A stretch of DNA of 8,097 bases from Dehalococcoidales bacterium (lineage in GTDB: Bacteria > Chloroflexota > Dehalococcoidia > Dehalococcoidales > UBA5760): positions 1-8,097 of the forward strand of contig JAQTTS010000090.1 of assembly GCA_028710655.1 (NCBI GenBank), given 5' to 3'. Positions within the stretch are counted from its first letter, which is position 1, and every line of letters starts with the position of its first letter. Position numbers and translations under genes: made by a program. The notes under the pieces are model-generated. The model searched no databases. It saw nothing but the letters and a program-made list of their open reading frames with translations, and had not been told where the DNA came from. Of the stretch, positions 6,801-8,097 are shown piece after piece.

Positions 6801-8097
6801 TTCCCTGTCACGGAGACATTGCCACGATACAATTCCAGGCCTACGGAACAATCACTGATGGTATTCCCTGCGATGGTAGTTCCCAGAGCGGTATCGACGC
6901 CAATGCCGCAATGGGCGGCATTCTCAATAGTGTTATTGCTGATAATCATCTCAGCACCCTGATTATAGACACCCATTCTGACATTCTGGATAAGGTTATT
7001 CTCTAGTGTTGCTTCAGCATTACCGTTGTATAGAGTGTGGATGCCAACGGTTAAATTAGCGACTGGATCTATACCATCACCATCGATCAGGTTGTTAGCT
7101 ATCCTGATGCCGGTACCACTCGGGACGTAGACGCCGGACTTATCCGGAGTAGGAATCTGGCTGAAGTTCGTGATTTTAAAACCATCCAGAGTGGCGTTAT
7201 CAGCCTGGATTACTGCTGTCCCCTGGATCTCAGCCTCATGCAGGACTTTTGACTGGATGGTAAGACCCTCTTTGTTAACTGTCACATCCTCATCATATGT
7301 CCCCGCCGACACCTGAATGGTATCGCCTTCGTCAGCGGCGTCAATAGCAGCCTGGATAGTACTGTAGTAGGTGTCCTGGGTAGTATTAGACACCATGGCC
7401 CACTCGTTTATACCCCAATCATCACCCACGCTTATAACAGAGGAATCAACAGATACATCCGGAGTGACTGTTGTACAGTTATCAAGCACGAAGGTGGCAT
7501 CTGCATCCTTCATTCCATAACCTAACAGACCACCTACGTAGCAATCCTTTTCGCTACCGGTCATGGTACTGGATACAGAAACCGACCCGGTTACATCACA
7601 ATCCTTAAGCGTTATCACCAGTGGTGCCGCAGATGTTGCGGCGTTGGACAACTGGCCTATCAACCCGCCGATGTTTATAACAGCATCGGATTCAAGTGAT
7701 GAAGACATGGCCAGACCCATGGTGCAGTTCTCAATAGTGAATGATTCAGCGGTGGGTTTTAGCCAGGGTGCCCCCGTTATTCCCCCCGCCAGGACATTAG
7801 ACCCGGGGCCATTGGCAGTCGCCGAAAGTGTGCCACTTACCGTGCTGTCTTTAATAATAGTTCTCCCGCCCGGTTCCGCCGCACCCAGAATTCCGCCGAC
7901 CTGGGAATAATTTTCTGTAAGCGTAGTTTCCCCGGTCATATCGGTATTACCTGAAATTGCTCCAGTGTAAGTGACCCCTGAAATTGTATTTGTTTGACCG
8001 CCATCACTGCCTAACATGCTATATCCGATGATACCACCCAGACTAACTATTCTATATACATTGCCAGTAACGTCGGCATTCACTGTACAATTCGTCA
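3821..8097 (-). CDS. Giant modular extracellular protein (beta-helix, Ig-like repeats, EGWNLIS C-terminus), N-terminus missing
   Basis: At least 1,424 codons are visible. The frame runs past the right edge, so the GTG at 8083 is internal and any signal peptide is outside. Residues below are counted from that GTG. Residues 1-210 have five GG-(I/L)-x-G motifs at 37-47 residue spacing, alternating with 'C-(T/D)-V-T-G' strands, a GLUG-like repeat. Residues 238-500 form a right-handed beta-helix of the pectin-lyase/NosD kind, opening with STIQAAIDAADEGDTI. Residues 505-642 resemble a pre-anchor module (LIMYWYDGTDW ... TPFALG). Residues 645-750 resemble a domain of archaeal S-layer-type proteins (VDTGIFTGSF). 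Ig-like domains lie at about 753-844, 846-937, 940-1031, 1035-1130 and 1136-1231. Two 'EGWNLI(S/G)' modules end the protein (1236-1325, 1336-1416). No membrane helix, LPXTG or autotransporter barrel is seen at the C-terminus. It is probably a secreted adhesin or surface-layer protein. No catalytic residues can be assigned. It begins the visible operon. Confidence 0.85.
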   Translation of the reverse strand, partial: TNCTVNADVTGNVYRIVSLGGIIGYSMLGSDGGQTNTISGVTYTGAISGNTDMTGETTLTENYSQVGGILGAAEPGGRTIIKDSTVSGTLSATANGPGSNVLAGGITGAPWLKPTAESFTIENCTMGLAMSSSLESDAVINIGGLIGQLSNAATSAAPLVITLKDCDVTGSVSVSSTMTGSEKDCYVGGLLGYGMKDADATFVLDNCTTVTPDVSVDSSVISVGDDWGINEWAMVSNTTQDTYYSTIQAAIDAADEGDTIQVSAGTYDEDVTVNKEGLTIQSKVLHEAEIQGTAVIQADNATLDGFKITNFSQIPTPDKSGVYVPSGTGIRIANNLIDGDGIDPVANLTVGIHTLYNGNAEATLENNLIQNVRMGVYNQGAEMIISNNTIENAAHCGIGVDTALGTTIAGNTISDCSVGLELYRGNVSVTGNQFSGNETAGIWMTGNIAEVHIGSEGSQEDANTITGSITRDIHVKDATGPAHIWAENVYDSILLEGANAQIFVHIPAGQPAANVVVDGEGEVDVPDADTSVSYNTTGPATITTQKLAEEDVAETTFGTVGKYVDVMVPAEDAANVNELEIRVYYTLDEIAGLDEDSLIMYWYDGTDWRPCSNTGVNTADKYIWAIIDSTTSPNLTQMTGTPFALGATISFDQSFYRIGDEITITIGDDGANNDPIRLDSITVRTTSTRDTVGIEVTLREIVVDTGIFTGSFTTTAALPPPSDVLGVNDGEVDTITVSYNSILGPVSATVIVDDEAPAITVVSPDNGITIAEDQPAIEAALSDGAGSGIDEDSIVVTLNGETVEHSYDSGALTYTPATPLADGGYTVSVNVADRLGFQAEETWSFTIDTTAPGITDLSPGDGDFVSNDQPQISATLTGSGIDEDSIVVTLNGETVEHSYDSGALTYTPAEPLAESEHTVTITVADTLDNPAEETWSFTVDITAPEITISDLPVAVAVETQDISGTYNETNLEEITLTVNEEAARNADGDLITITAADGTWSTEAAVALAEGENEIVVTITDRAGNEGSDTTAILRDTTPPVIETYGADPEFVEAATPTDVTFFTAVTDALSDIASVTIDLSPLGRVEEMTYNDATERYEYLLEDLELASAAPVILTIEAVDVLNNDIEVELTLNPDSESPQISDAAIEYPFGLESARPGDTVTITATVVDNVRVDSVSVECDAFDDTVNLTPDGESYTGTATVAGDMAQGSYPITISAMDAAENEAVDETLTLAIVSEVTGYELNLVEGWNLISLPIIPDNPNISEVISAANLASGDVSSIGIVWGYDAATGDYSYYNPAAGTGDLDVLADGYGYWVFMESRDYLTVTGRENPDPPAAPPTYGVVEGWNLIGFKSLVNMIDYDAENDRGYLANIKGTYPVLWNFDPVAKEYTDIKGIIDMKVGHGFWLWAREEGVIVPTDAFLR
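3836..4078 (-). repeat. C-terminal EGWNLI module, copy 2 (protein-level repeat)
   Basis: This segment encodes residues 1336-1416 of the giant protein. It has the order GVVEGWNLIGFKS, then PVLWNFDPVAKEY, then GHGFWLWARE and VIVP. It matches copy 1 in motif order but is diverged in sequence. It is an aromatic-rich beta module at the very C-terminus. Confidence 0.7.
4109..4378 (-). repeat. C-terminal EGWNLI module, copy 1 (protein-level repeat)
   Basis: This segment encodes residues 1236-1325 of the giant protein, with the order LNLVEGWNLISLP, IVWGYDAATGDY, DGYGYWVFM and LTVTG. A Pro-rich linker (NPDPPAAPP) separates it from copy 2. Such modules are known at the C-termini of secreted proteins in several environmental bacterial and archaeal groups, usually without a defined function. 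Confidence 0.7.
5379..5458 (-). repeat. 80-bp perfect direct repeat inside Ig-like domain 2
   Basis: Bases 5379-5458 are identical to 5655-5734, an offset of 276 bp or exactly 92 codons. With three mismatches (at 5375, 5378 and 5459) the match extends to 5370-5464. It encodes the shared GSGIDEDSIVVTLNGETVEH and following strand of the second Ig-like domain. The rest of the two domains is clearly diverged. Confidence 0.92.
5655..5734 (-). repeat. 80-bp perfect direct repeat inside Ig-like domain 1
   Basis: This is the partner copy of 5379-5458, in the first Ig-like domain of the giant protein. The 92-codon period equals one Ig-like domain, so the repeat keeps the reading frame and domain register. 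Confidence 0.92.

Noticed and set aside
8081..8083. GTG at 8083 as the start of the giant protein
   Set aside because: The frame stays open to the window edge, and the encoded residues continue the same repeat pattern (TNCTVNADVTG). No signal peptide follows the GTG.

Overview
The window looks like a chromosomal stretch of a free-living, envelope-protein-rich bacterium. The style of the two large proteins (right-handed beta-helix, Ig-like, CARDB-type and C-terminal 'EGWNLIS' modules, with a plain C-terminal membrane anchor instead of an LPXTG or autotransporter end) resembles sediment Chloroflexota of the Dehalococcoidia type. Some archaeal surface proteins share this style, so the assignment is an inference of moderate to low confidence. 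Shine-Dalgarno sites and stop/start coupling are present, and TGA is used as a normal stop codon.

Layout, left to right. (1) 1-473, plus strand: the C-terminal third or so of a sodium:solute symporter (SSS family), cut by the window edge. (2) 474-659: a 186-bp convergent gap in which I see no gene and no clear terminator. (3) 660-1040, minus strand: a small stand-alone receiver-domain protein with a degenerate acidic pocket. (4) 1041-1723: a stretch with no intact gene. It holds a decayed N-terminal (helix-turn-helix) remnant of an IS630-like transposase with three in-frame TGA codons (1176-1451), a 14-bp direct repeat that also forms part of an imperfect inverted repeat (1521-1638), and a weak candidate terminator (1616-1637) for the operon to its right. 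(5) 1724-8097, minus strand: one apparent operon of three genes, read from right to left. It starts with a very large modular extracellular protein whose N-terminus lies outside the window (3821-8097). After a 61-bp gap with a strong hairpin comes a 612-residue secreted protein with a C-terminal membrane anchor (1921-3759). Last is a 65-residue four-cysteine protein whose start codon overlaps the previous stop (1724-1921).

How the genes may work together (inference). The large protein carries beta-helix and Ig-like modules suited to binding glycans, surfaces or other cells, but shows no membrane anchor at its C-terminus. The 612-residue protein has a signal peptide, adhesion-type beta domains and a C-terminal membrane helix, so it could hold a surface assembly at the cell. 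The coupled four-cysteine protein has no signal peptide and would act in the cytoplasm. The symporter and the receiver protein are not obviously part of this operon.

I found no CRISPR array, tRNA, rRNA or complete mobile element. The points most worth a second look are the transposase remnant and its in-frame continuity with the receiver ORF, the 80-bp perfect internal duplication in the large gene, the mutually exclusive hairpins around the Shine-Dalgarno site of the 612-residue gene, and the coupled Cys4 mini-protein.
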